A stretch of 10,000 nt of DNA from NCBI GenBank assembly GCA_020216985.1, contig JAIWOH010000065.1, positions 1-10,000 of the forward strand. Direction: 5' to 3'. The stretch comes from Nitrospira sp. Lineage in GTDB: Bacteria > Nitrospirota > Nitrospiria > Nitrospirales > Nitrospiraceae. This document shows, piece by piece, positions 1 to 8,599 of the stretch; the stretch's first letter is position 1; every line of letters starts with the position of its first letter. The notes under the pieces were generated by a model, which worked only from the letters and a program-made list of their open reading frames with translations, searched no databases and had not been told where the DNA came from. A program made the position numbers and the translations under genes.

Positions 1-1804
1 CATCGATCTCGGCACGACCAACTCGCTTGTCGCATACATGGACAAGGGAGTTCCCCGCGTCATCCCCGGCGCCGACGGACGGACCATGGTGCCCTCCGTC
101 GTCGCGATGACGGATCACGGTCTGCTCGTCGGCGACGAAGCCAAAGAACATCTGCTGCGCAACCCCGACCGAACCGTCTATTCCATCAAACGATTCATGG
201 GCAAAGGCCTTGCCGACGTGCAGGGCGAATTGGCCTATTTCCCCTACACACTGACCGAGCAGGGCGGCGTCATCCGCATCAAACTGAACGGCAAAACCTA
301 TTCTCCCCCGCAGATCTCCGCGATGATTCTGAAAGAACTCAAACGGCGGGCCGAAGCTTACCTGGAGGAAAACATCACCAAGGCGGTGATCACCGTCCCG
401 GCCTATTTCAACGACAGCCAGCGCCAAGCCACTAAAGACGCCGGCCTGATCGCCGGGCTGGAAGTGTTGCGGATCATCAATGAACCGACCGCCGCCTCGC
501 TCGCCTACGGCCTTCAGGAAAAAACGCAGGGAACGATCGCCGTGTACGATTTCGGGGGCGGCACGTTCGACATCTCGATCCTCAAGCTGAAACAGGGCAT
601 TTTCGAAGTCCTGGCCACGAACGGCGACACCCACTTGGGCGGCGACGACATCGACCGCCGGATCGCCAACCTGCTGCTCGACGAAATCCGCTCCGCTTAC
701 GGCCTCGACCTTGGCTCCTACCCCGATCACATGCAGGGCCTCCGCCTAGAAGCGGAACGGGCCAAGATCCGATTATCGGACGAACTGAAGACGCTGCTCA
801 CCGTCGAGCTGCCCGGCGGGCGGGGCCGCTTCACCAGGGAGCTGACACGCGACCAGCTCGAATCATTAGTCGCAGACATCATCGAGCGCACGCTGGCTCC
901 CTGTCGGTCGGCGCTCAAAGACGCGGGACTCGCCCCCGAGCAGATCGACGAAGTGGTGCTGGTCGGCGGATCGACCCGCATGCCCCTGGTCAGGCGTCGT
1001 GTGCAGGAACTGTTCGGCAAACAGCCGCACTGTCATCTCAATCCCGATGAAGTCGTAGCGCTCGGAGCGGCGGTCCAAGCGGACATTCTGAGCGGGGGCA
1101 CCACCGACATGCTGCTGCTCGACGTCACGCCGCTGTCCCTCGGCATCGAGACGATGGGCGGCGTCATGAGTTGTTTGATCCCCCGCAATACGACGATCCC
1201 GGCCAGCGCCAAAGAAATGTTCACCACGTACGCAGACGGCCAGACCGGCGTGGACATCCACATTCTTCAGGGCGAGCGAGAGTTGGCGAAAGACAATCGC
1301 AGCCTCGCCCGCTTCCGGCTCAAAGTCCCGCCGCTGCCGGCCGGCGTGCCCCGCATCGAAGTCACGTTCTTGATCGACGCCAACGGCATTCTGCACGTCA
1401 CCGCGAAGGACATGCGAACCGGCCGGCAACAGTCGATCGAGGTCAAACCCTCCTACGGCCTGTCGGAGACCGAAGTGGAGCGGATGATCGAGGAGTCGTT
1501 CAAATTCGCCAAAGAAGACGTCGCCTCCCGCAAGCTCATCGAAGCGAGGCTCGACGCCGGCTCGTTGCTCGCCGCGACGGAGAAGTCCCTCTCGGAAGGC
1601 GGCCATCTTGTCCCCGATGACGTCCGGACCGCCGTCCGCACGGCGGTATCGGCCCTGGCCTCGGCGAAAGAAGGCGACGACGTTCGAACGATTCGGACCC
1701 GCATGGCCGAACTCGAACAGACGGCCAAGCCGCTGTCGGTCGCCCTGATGGACGATTCACTCAAACGAGGCTTGGAAGGCAAGAAACTTTCAGACGTGAC
1801 ATGA
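1..1804 (+). CDS. hscA: Fe-S assembly chaperone HscA (Hsp70 family), 5' end missing
   Basis: Hsp70-family ATPase that, with the co-chaperone HscB, acts on the scaffold IscU to promote Fe-S cluster transfer in the cytoplasm. The reading frame is open from base 2 (IDLGTTNS, the first phosphate-binding loop), so only a few N-terminal codons are cut off. Counting from the Met at base 38: PAYFND at 121-126, the DFGGGTFD phosphate loop at 171-178, VGGSTRMP at 309-316, and the interdomain linker DVTPLSLG at 362-369, followed by the substrate-binding domain. HscA rather than DnaK is suggested by SIKRFMGKGLADVQ, IFEVLATNGDTHLGGDD, the GERELAKDNRSLARF stretch and IEVKPSYGLSETE, all close to E. coli HscA. 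The usual acidic DnaK tail is also absent; the protein ends in a short MDDSLKRGLEGKKLSDV-type tail like HscA's. iscX follows directly, which supports the call. A second DnaK-type Hsp70 is the alternative. The internal Met at 38 is not the real start. Confidence 0.88.
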   Translation, partial: IDLGTTNSLVAYMDKGVPRVIPGADGRTMVPSVVAMTDHGLLVGDEAKEHLLRNPDRTVYSIKRFMGKGLADVQGELAYFPYTLTEQGGVIRIKLNGKTYSPPQISAMILKELKRRAEAYLEENITKAVITVPAYFNDSQRQATKDAGLIAGLEVLRIINEPTAASLAYGLQEKTQGTIAVYDFGGGTFDISILKLKQGIFEVLATNGDTHLGGDDIDRRIANLLLDEIRSAYGLDLGSYPDHMQGLRLEAERAKIRLSDELKTLLTVELPGGRGRFTRELTRDQLESLVADIIERTLAPCRSALKDAGLAPEQIDEVVLVGGSTRMPLVRRRVQELFGKQPHCHLNPDEVVALGAAVQADILSGGTTDMLLLDVTPLSLGIETMGGVMSCLIPRNTTIPASAKEMFTTYADGQTGVDIHILQGERELAKDNRSLARFRLKVPPLPAGVPRIEVTFLIDANGILHVTAKDMRTGRQQSIEVKPSYGLSETEVERMIEESFKFAKEDVASRKLIEARLDAGSLLAATEKSLSEGGHLVPDDVRTAVRTAVSALASAKEGDDVRTIRTRMAELEQTAKPLSVALMDDSLKRGLEGKKLSDVT

Positions 1805-1811
1805 GGCGCGG

Positions 1812-2024
1812 ATGAACCTGAAATGGCAGGATGCCGAAGACATCGCGATTCGCTTGGTTGAAGAACATCCGGACACGGACCCTCTGACCGTTCGTTTTAC
1901 CGATCTGCACGCCTGGGTCGTGGCCTTGCCGGAATTCAAAGACGATCCCAAAAAATCCAACGAAAAGATTCTCGAAGCCATCCAAATGGCCTGGCACGAG
2001 GAGTATCAGGACTCGCGATCCTGA
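1812..2024 (+). CDS. iscX: Fe-S assembly protein IscX (YfhJ family)
   Basis: Small acidic protein of 70 residues; the family is usually about 66. In E. coli IscX binds the cysteine desulfurase IscS and iron and tunes the rate of Fe-S cluster assembly. The family signature is clear: LKW near the N-terminus, the HPDTDPLTVRFTDLHAWV core (about residues 19-36), and DDPKKSNEKILEAIQMAW (about 44-61), with the expected cluster of Asp and Glu. It starts 7 bases after the hscA stop. A GAGG overlapping that stop serves as a Shine-Dalgarno, so translation is probably coupled and the two genes are co-transcribed. It is the last gene of this Fe-S operon; the next gene converges on it with 3 bases between stop codons. 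Confidence 0.93.
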   Translation: MNLKWQDAEDIAIRLVEEHPDTDPLTVRFTDLHAWVVALPEFKDDPKKSNEKILEAIQMAWHEEYQDSRS

Positions 2025-2027
2025 CCG

Positions 2028-4469
2028 TCACAGGTCGTTTCCATCGGTCGCCGACTGCCCTTCCGGAATCTGATCCAACTTGTAAAAATCCGTCGGATCG
2101 ACGCGGCGGCGCGAACTCTGCGTCGGCTCGCTGCCCTTGACAAAAAGCTCCACTGCTCCGCCGGAGTCCTCGCCCTCATGATCGTCCTCCAAGAAACCGG
2201 TCGATTCATCGATTTTCACGAACGTGACGCCATCGGGAATCTCAAACGGCACGACGGGAAGCCGATTCAGGGCTTCTTTCATGAACCCCGTCCAAATCGG
2301 CAGGGCCGCGCGAGCGCCGGTTTCGCCGCGCCCGAGCGAGCGGCGATCGTCAAACCCCACGTACACGCCGGCCACCAGGTTGGGAACGCCTCCGATGAAC
2401 CAAGCGTTGATGTAGTCGTTCGTCGTCCCGGTCTTCCCCGCAATCGGACGATTCAGGATCCGCGCGGCCTGCCCCGTTCCCTTTTGCACTACGTCTTCCA
2501 TCATGTTGGTGATCAGATAGGCCGTTTCTTTCGTCATGACCTCGCGCGGCGCCGGCTCCGCCGCTTCCAAGACCTGTCCCGTATTATCGACCACTGACTT
2601 GATGGCGAAGGGTTCCGCGCGAACGCCTTGGTTGAGAAAGACCCCGTACACCGCCGTCAGTTCCAACAGCCCGACGGATGATGACCCCAGCCCCAAGGAA
2701 AGATCGGCCGGCAACGGACTGGTCACTCCGACCGAACGAGCGAAATCGATGACGTTCTTGACGCCCACCTTGTCGAGCAACCGCACCGTCGCCAGGTTGT
2801 GCGAGTGCGCCAAGGCGTCGCGCAACGTCACCAGACCGTGAAACTTCCGCTCATAGTTTTCCGGCTTCCAAACCTTATCATCCTCCATCTGTTCGTAGAC
2901 GACCGGCGCGTCGAGAATTTGCGTGGCGGGGCTCAACCCTTGATTCATCGCGGTCGCATAGATGAGCGGCTTGAACGCCGAACCCGGCTGCCGATGGGCC
3001 TGGACCGCCCGATTGTACTCGCTTCGCGAAAAATCGACGCCGCCGACCATGGCGCGAATCGCCCCGCTTCTCGGATCGATCGCGATCAACCCTCCTTCAA
3101 CGAGCGGCACCTGTTCGAGCGTCAACTGAATCCCGTCCCTGCCGACCTTTTTGACCCCCACATCGATGATGTCGCCGGGCTTGACAATCTGCCTGACATT
3201 GGAAACCATCACGAAATCAACCGCAGGGTCCGGTCCTTTCAGCACCCGCTTGGCCCATGCCATGTCATCGAACGCCAACCGTCCCGTCTCCGCTCCCACT
3301 TGGACCACGAAATGATCTTTCCCCGCTTTCACGACGATCCCTTCGACGATGTCGCCCGGACGAAGCGGCTTGTCGTAGGATGCAAGCTGTGCGGGCTGGA
3401 GCGTGCCAAGATCCACCGTTCGTTTGGGGCCTCGCCACCCCTGACGTTTGTCAAGCTCGCGAACCCCCGAGGCGAACGCCGCTTCCGCCGCCTTCTGCAT
3501 GGCCACGTTCAACGTCGTGTGGACTTGCAGACCGCCCTTATACACCATGGTCTCCCCGTATTTCGCCATCAGGACTTGACGGACGTATTCAACGAAGTAG
3601 GGGGCCAAATGCTCATTGCCCGGACGGTGAAAGACGAGCGTTTCGGCGGCGGCGGCTTCCCGTTCGGCCGCCGTGATGAATCCGGCCTCCTGCATCCGGG
3701 TCAACACGTGTTCTTGCCGTTTTTTCGCACGTTCATAGGCGGTAAACGGCGAGAACCGGCTGGGTGACTTGGGCAGCCCCGCCAAAAACGCTGCCTCCGC
3801 AAGCGTCAGTTTGGCGAGATCCTTTCCGAAGTACGACTGGGCCGCGGACGCCACGCCGTAAGCCCCTTGGCCGAAGTAAATTTGATTCAGATAGGTTTCG
3901 AGAATCTGTTCCTTTCCCGTCACCGCCTCCATTTTATAAGCCAGGATGAGTTCGCGGATCTTGCGTTCGTACGAGCGTTCCGACGACAGAAACAATGACC
4001 GGGCCAACTGTTGCGTGATGGTGCTGGCCCCTTCGACCTTCCTCCCGCCGTGTCGGATGTTCGTCCATGCCGCGCGCAGCATGCCGACGTAATCCAGCCC
4101 CGGATGGTCGAAAAATCGGGCGTCTTCCGTGGCGATCACGGCTTGGATCAGATGTGTGGGAATGCGGGTCAGCGGCGTCAAAATGCGGCGCTCGATGAAG
4201 AACTGGCCGATCGGTTGCCGATCGTCCGAATAGACGGTCGTCACCAGGCTGGGCTGATAGTTTTCGAGGAGATCGAGCGACGGCAGGTCGCGGGAAAAGT
4301 ACCAGATCACCCCTCCCACGGTCGTGGTTCCGGCGATCGCGCAGGCCAAGATCCCGATCAGCGCGAATTGCCACCAACGCCGGCCTCTCTTCGCCGAACC
4401 GGGCGGTCTCCCGTACCGGCGCGAACCAGGCCGTTCTTGAATTTCTATAAATCGATCATCGCCTGGCAT
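2028..4469 (-). CDS. Penicillin-binding protein 1A (bifunctional class A PBP)
   Basis: Bifunctional peptidoglycan synthase of 813 residues, anchored in the inner membrane with its catalytic domains in the periplasm. It has a basic cytoplasmic tail, one membrane segment at about 34-58, then a GT51 glycosyltransferase domain (about 75-250). That domain contains ATEDARFFDHPG with catalytic Glu115, plus GASTITQQLAR at 147-157 and the second conserved block KEQILETYLNQIYFG (186-200). An OB-like insert follows at about 340-455, as in E. coli PBP1A/MrcA. The transpeptidase domain carries SAFK with acyl-accepting Ser497 and Lys500, the SHN motif at 556-558, and KTGT at 679-682. All catalytic motifs are intact and the length is normal. 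The ATG start has GGGAG about 10 bases upstream (4484-4480). It reads divergently from typA and converges on iscX. The symbol could be mrcA/ponA/pbpF depending on the naming scheme, so it is left blank. Confidence 0.95.
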   Translation of the reverse strand: MPGDDRFIEIQERPGSRRYGRPPGSAKRGRRWWQFALIGILACAIAGTTTVGGVIWYFSRDLPSLDLLENYQPSLVTTVYSDDRQPIGQFFIERRILTPLTRIPTHLIQAVIATEDARFFDHPGLDYVGMLRAAWTNIRHGGRKVEGASTITQQLARSLFLSSERSYERKIRELILAYKMEAVTGKEQILETYLNQIYFGQGAYGVASAAQSYFGKDLAKLTLAEAAFLAGLPKSPSRFSPFTAYERAKKRQEHVLTRMQEAGFITAAEREAAAAETLVFHRPGNEHLAPYFVEYVRQVLMAKYGETMVYKGGLQVHTTLNVAMQKAAEAAFASGVRELDKRQGWRGPKRTVDLGTLQPAQLASYDKPLRPGDIVEGIVVKAGKDHFVVQVGAETGRLAFDDMAWAKRVLKGPDPAVDFVMVSNVRQIVKPGDIIDVGVKKVGRDGIQLTLEQVPLVEGGLIAIDPRSGAIRAMVGGVDFSRSEYNRAVQAHRQPGSAFKPLIYATAMNQGLSPATQILDAPVVYEQMEDDKVWKPENYERKFHGLVTLRDALAHSHNLATVRLLDKVGVKNVIDFARSVGVTSPLPADLSLGLGSSSVGLLELTAVYGVFLNQGVRAEPFAIKSVVDNTGQVLEAAEPAPREVMTKETAYLITNMMEDVVQKGTGQAARILNRPIAGKTGTTNDYINAWFIGGVPNLVAGVYVGFDDRRSLGRGETGARAALPIWTGFMKEALNRLPVVPFEIPDGVTFVKIDESTGFLEDDHEGEDSGGAVELFVKGSEPTQSSRRRVDPTDFYKLDQIPEGQSATDGNDL

Positions 4470-4517
4470 GGAATCGCGACTCCCGGAGGAACGGTGACGT
4501 CCGAAGGCGGCTTTCTC

Positions 4518-4546
4518 ACCTTACAACGCACCCCTCCAAAACTCAA
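4518..4546 (-). promoter_or_regulatory. Candidate sigma70-type promoter for the PBP1A gene
   Basis: On the - strand, TTGAGT (complement of 4541-4546) is followed after exactly 17 bases by TAAGGT (complement of 4518-4523), about 50 bases ahead of the PBP start codon. The -35 is good but the -10 matches only three of six consensus bases, so this is a weak prediction. Confidence 0.25.
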
Positions 4547-4603
4547 GTTCGCTCAGGAAGCCGGCATCGAGCGATCCGCACGGCCCGCGACGGACGGAGC
4601 ACC

Positions 4604-4632
4604 TTGTGCGAGACCGGCCCGTGCGGTATACT
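4604..4632 (+). promoter_or_regulatory. Candidate sigma70-type promoter for typA
   Basis: TTGTGC at 4604-4609, a 17-base spacer, and TATACT at 4627-4632 (five of six matches to the -10 consensus). The predicted transcription start is near 4639, about 43 bases before the typA start. It is the only good + strand promoter shape in the 212-base divergent region between the PBP gene and typA. The -35 is only half consensus. Confidence 0.5.
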
Positions 4633-4638
4633 GGCTCC

Positions 4639-4668
4639 GACGCCCGATAAGTGGGGCGTCTTTTTTTT
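4639..4668 (+). terminator. Intrinsic terminator-like hairpin in the typA leader
   Basis: GACGCCC (4639-4645) pairs perfectly with GGGCGTC (4654-4660) around an 8-base loop and is followed at once by eight T (4661-4668). This is a complete Rho-independent terminator shape on the + strand. No + strand gene ends upstream; the neighbour is the divergent PBP gene. The hairpin therefore sits between the typA promoter and the typA start codon (4682). It may act as an attenuator, a 5' stabilising hairpin, or a stop for stray upstream transcription. The structure is seen directly; the role is inferred. Confidence 0.6.
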
Positions 4669-4681
4669 GTCCAACGGAACG

Positions 4682-6547
<1,866 letters not shown>

Positions 6548-6589
6548 CGCCGTGCTCGCCTCTTCCTGATCACGCACAAACGACGTGAC

Positions 6590-6617
6590 ACAAAATACAA
6601 AATACAAAATACAAAAT
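6590..6617 (+). repeat. Four tandem copies of ACAAAAT
   Basis: Four perfect copies of the 7-base unit ACAAAAT in a row, an AT-rich island in an otherwise GC-rich region. It lies in the 88-base gap between typA and the next gene, ending 18 bases before the chosen ATG (6636) and 4 bases before its Shine-Dalgarno. The unit length of 7 would shift the frame if copy number changed, which argues against it being coding. Confidence 0.9.
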
Positions 6618-6635
6618 AAGCAAAGGCCCGTACCG

Positions 6636-7388
6636 ATGAGAATCCGGAAAAAAACGCCCAAACCCTCCGCCAACCGTCCGCCCCTCTACTTCATTGGCTA
6701 CCGTGGAACGGCTCCTTCCGCGGAAGAAATCAAAGTCTGGTACGAGCAAACATACGGGGGGCCGTTGGCGCTTCGCCACGAAGAGGATGCACCCGAATCC
6801 TGGCAGGCCACCCATGGCCCCTGGTCGGCCTACGCCGTCATGCCCCTGCCGGCCAGCCACGCGGATGAGCTTATGAAGCAATTGGCGTGGGAGCATGAGC
6901 TGATGGGCGCCGTGGCTCCTCCTGTTACAACGCCGCGAGAGACGCCGGACATGGTGCTGTTTGCCGCCAGACTCGCGCGAGGACTGACTCTGCTCTCGCA
7001 GGGGACCGCTTATGACGTCACCACGCAAGCCTACCGTAACCCCTCGGATTGGCAAGACCGGCCCCTCACCGAATTCGTCCTGGACGATCATCTGACTCTG
7101 ACGCAGGATGACACATCGAGACCGGATCATGTGTGGTCCTATTCGCTGGGACTGAGCAAATTCGGCTTGGATGAGCTCGAAACCTGGCAGCACAAAGGGC
7201 TTCCCGAACAGACAACCCGGGAACTACTGGCCGAATCGGCCCGCGAATTGCTCCGCCTTGGGCACTCTCCCAAAGTCGGGACCGAGCTTTTTCTTCCCAC
7301 TCTGGGCCGTACCGTTCGGATCATCAACTATCGCACGGCGGCCCCGGGGGGGCGTATGCTCGGATTCCGGGAACTGCGCATCGGGTGA
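6636..7388 (+). CDS. Uncharacterised protein, 250 residues
   Basis: I do not recognise a named family with confidence. The protein looks cytoplasmic: no signal peptide or membrane segment, a basic N-terminus (RIRKK), many Trp, and a mixed alpha/beta appearance. Stretches that look conserved are [13 protein letters not shown] (115-127), [10 protein letters not shown] (135-144) and [14 protein letters not shown] (171-184). The last recalls the KFG..ELE block of DUF4261-like proteins, but I would not assign it on that. ATG 6636 is preferred because AAAGG lies at 6622-6626, 9 bases upstream. A GTG at 6585 is in frame but would translate the ACAAAAT repeats into a low-complexity leader. It lies 88 bases after typA in the same direction, so it may be co-transcribed. 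Codon use looks like its neighbours. Confidence 0.75.
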   Translation: MRIRKKTPKPSANRPPLYFIGYRGTAPSAEEIKVWYEQTYGGPLALRHEEDAPESWQATHGPWSAYAVMPLPASHADELMKQLAWEHELMGAVAPPVTTPRETPDMVLFAARLARGLTLLSQGTAYDVTTQAYRNPSDWQDRPLTEFVLDDHLTLTQDDTSRPDHVWSYSLGLSKFGLDELETWQHKGLPEQTTRELLAESARELLRLGHSPKVGTELFLPTLGRTVRIINYRTAAPGGRMLGFRELRIG

Positions 7389-7459
7389 CGAGTCGGCTCG
7401 CGCCACCGCCTTTGTTTCATTTCACGCGGCTTGCCCCACCCTCTAGGCCTTCAGGCCCG

Positions 7460-7489
7460 TTGACAACCCTTGAAGACGCGGGGTACAAG
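7460..7489 (+). promoter_or_regulatory. Candidate sigma70-type promoter for the peroxiredoxin gene
   Basis: A perfect TTGACA (7460-7465) followed after 18 bases by TACAAG (7484-7489, four of six matches), about 70 bases ahead of the peroxiredoxin start. The rest of the 173-base gap (7389-7561) holds no gene I can support; a short GGCC-TTCA-GGCC palindrome lies just upstream of the -35. I see no obvious OxyR or PerR operator. Confidence 0.45.
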
Positions 7490-7561
7490 GTCTGTCCGGG
7501 GAGGAATTTTAGATCTCACACATCGTCAACATTTAGCGACGCTTACAAAGGAGGGCCGGAG

Positions 7562-8032
7562 ATGAGCGATGCAGCGCAGGAAATCAAGGTCGGCGACACC
7601 GCGCCGGATTTTACGTTGAAGGATCAGGATCAGAAAGACGTCAAACTCAGCGACTACCGCGGCAAGAAAAACGTAGTGCTGTGCTTCTATCCGCTGGACT
7701 GGAGCCCGGTCTGTCATGGGGAGAACAAATGTTTGTCGGACGATTTCCCCAAGTTTGAATCCGCCAATGCCGAGCTGTTCGGCATCAGTTGCGACAGCTT
7801 CTTCTCACACAAGGCTTGGGCCGATTCCCTCGGACTTCGGCACCGGCTCCTTGCCGACATGCATCGGACCGTCTGCAAATCCTACGGGCTGTACTTTGAG
7901 CCGCTGAACTGCTCCAAGCGCGCGACCGTAATCGTCGACAAGAACGGCAAGGTCGCCTACGTGAAGGTGCAGGAAATTAAGACGGCTCGGGAAGACAAGG
8001 AAATTCTCGACGCCCTTGCCAAGCTCAATTAG
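7562..8032 (+). CDS. Peroxiredoxin, AhpC/TSA family (Bcp/AhpE-like)
   Basis: Thiol peroxidase of 156 residues that reduces hydrogen peroxide or organic peroxides in the cytoplasm. The thioredoxin fold opens with [13 protein letters not shown] (10-22). The peroxidatic site is P44-L-D-W-S48-P-V-C51, the family pattern PxxxSxxC, and Arg120 in KRATVIVD is the expected conserved arginine. Possible resolving cysteines are Cys57 (six after Cys51, slightly longer than the five typical of Bcp), Cys77, Cys105 and Cys117; the sequence does not settle which is used. The start at 7562 is fixed by a near-perfect AAAGGAGG at 7547-7554, 7 bases upstream. The open frame reaches back to 7385, but that would read through the promoter. 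A thioredoxin-like gene 100 bases downstream is a plausible reductant. Confidence 0.93.
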   Translation: MSDAAQEIKVGDTAPDFTLKDQDQKDVKLSDYRGKKNVVLCFYPLDWSPVCHGENKCLSDDFPKFESANAELFGISCDSFFSHKAWADSLGLRHRLLADMHRTVCKSYGLYFEPLNCSKRATVIVDKNGKVAYVKVQEIKTAREDKEILDALAKLN

Positions 8033-8051
8033 TGCCGTTGCGCTCCCGCTC

Positions 8052-8080
8052 GGACGTACGGGGCTCGACCCCGTGCGTCC
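8052..8080 (+). other. Strong 12-bp intergenic hairpin between peroxiredoxin and thioredoxin-like genes
   Basis: Bases 8052-8063 pair with 8069-8080 over 12 continuous pairs (one G-U) around the 5-base loop CTCGA. It begins 19 bases after the peroxiredoxin stop. The following bases, TTGAGCTT, are not a proper T-tract, so it may be a weak terminator, an RNA-stabilising 3' end, or a processing site that separates expression of the two genes. Confidence 0.6.
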
Positions 8081-8132
8081 TTGAGCTTGGGCAAATTCAT
8101 GTGACCCAACGTCGCGCATCGCCGATCATGAG

Positions 8133-8462
8133 ATGAGCACCGTTCTTGACGTCAACGACGAGAACTACAAAGAATTTACCGACAGTTCGGGGGCCGTCGT
8201 GGCTTATGGTCTGGCCACCTGCGAGCCTTGCCAGGCCTATGATCCCATCCTGGAAAGCATCGCAGCCCAATTTCCCTCCATCAAGGTCGGCAAGGCCAAG
8301 ATGCACGTCCCGGGCCGTTGTCGCGAGATCAAGCGGACCCACTCGTTCGAGACCTACCCCACCACCCACTTCTTTTCCGACGGCAAGCTGCTCCTGACCC
8401 GCGAAGGCATCGTCGAGCCGGCTGAATTGGCTGAACTGATTACGGCCCTCTTGTTGAAGTAA
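8133..8462 (+). CDS. Thioredoxin-fold protein with CEPC active site
   Basis: Small cytoplasmic thiol-disulfide protein of 109 residues, the length of a classical thioredoxin. There is no signal peptide. The redox motif is C30-E-P-C33, replacing the usual WCGPC with TCEPC, so the residue before the first Cys is Thr and the helix start carries an acidic residue. The cis-proline is Pro76 in ETYPTT and the following FFSDGK matches the thioredoxin beta hairpin. An extra Cys63 lies in PGRCREI. The changed CxxC suggests a specialised partner and altered redox potential; with a peroxiredoxin just upstream, that enzyme is the first candidate. The Shine-Dalgarno is weak (only GAG ahead of ATG), and no better in-frame start is seen, so translation may be low. 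Confidence 0.88.
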   Translation: MSTVLDVNDENYKEFTDSSGAVVAYGLATCEPCQAYDPILESIAAQFPSIKVGKAKMHVPGRCREIKRTHSFETYPTTHFFSDGKLLLTREGIVEPAELAELITALLLK

Positions 8463-8486
8463 TCTCATAATTCTCTTACGAAGACT

Positions 8487-8515
8487 TTGACAATTTCCCC
8501 GCCATACCGGATAAG
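8487..8515 (+). promoter_or_regulatory. Candidate sigma70-type promoter for the secreted His-rich pair
   Basis: Perfect TTGACA at 8487-8492, a 17-base spacer and GATAAG at 8510-8515 (four of six matches; TAAGAT at 8512-8517 is an alternative with a 19-base spacer). It starts 25 bases after the thioredoxin-like stop and gives the downstream pair its own transcript with a leader of about 78 bases. Confidence 0.5.
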
Positions 8516-8523
8516 ATGTGCTG

Positions 8524-8558
8524 ACGAGAGGCGCCCCCAGGCCGGAGGAACGCCTCGT
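8524..8558 (+). other. Leader hairpin ahead of the secreted His-rich pair
   Basis: ACGA (8524-8527) plus GGCG (8530-8533) pair with CGCC (8551-8554) plus TCGT (8555-8558), giving 8 base pairs with a 2-base bulge and a 17-base loop that contains GGAGG. It begins almost at the predicted transcription start. The role is unknown; it could stabilise the 5' end or control expression. Confidence 0.35.
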
Positions 8559-8599
8559 GTGCTTGACTCATCGATGATCGGCGTGAAGGAGACTCTTGC

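Noticed and set aside
2021..2036. Short GACC...GGTC palindrome at the iscX/PBP convergence
   Set aside because: Only 4 base pairs with no real T-tract; not credible as a terminator.
2799..3767. 322-codon + strand open frame inside the PBP gene
   Set aside because: The frame is antisense to an intact PBP1A with all catalytic motifs, and its product is Arg/His/Pro-rich and featureless.
4604..4681. Upstream extension of typA to an ATG at 4604
   Set aside because: The extension would translate the promoter and the terminator-like hairpin, lacks a Shine-Dalgarno and does not resemble TypA N-termini.
6590..6617. Possible CRISPR-like array
   Set aside because: The units are 7 bases with no spacers; it is a simple tandem repeat.
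6585..6635. GTG start at 6585 for the 250-residue protein
   Set aside because: It would encode the tandem repeat as low-complexity sequence and has no Shine-Dalgarno, whereas ATG 6636 has AAAGG 9 bases upstream.
7385..7561. Upstream extension of the peroxiredoxin frame
   Set aside because: A near-perfect Shine-Dalgarno at 7547-7554 and the family N-terminus fix the start at 7562; the extension overlaps a candidate promoter.
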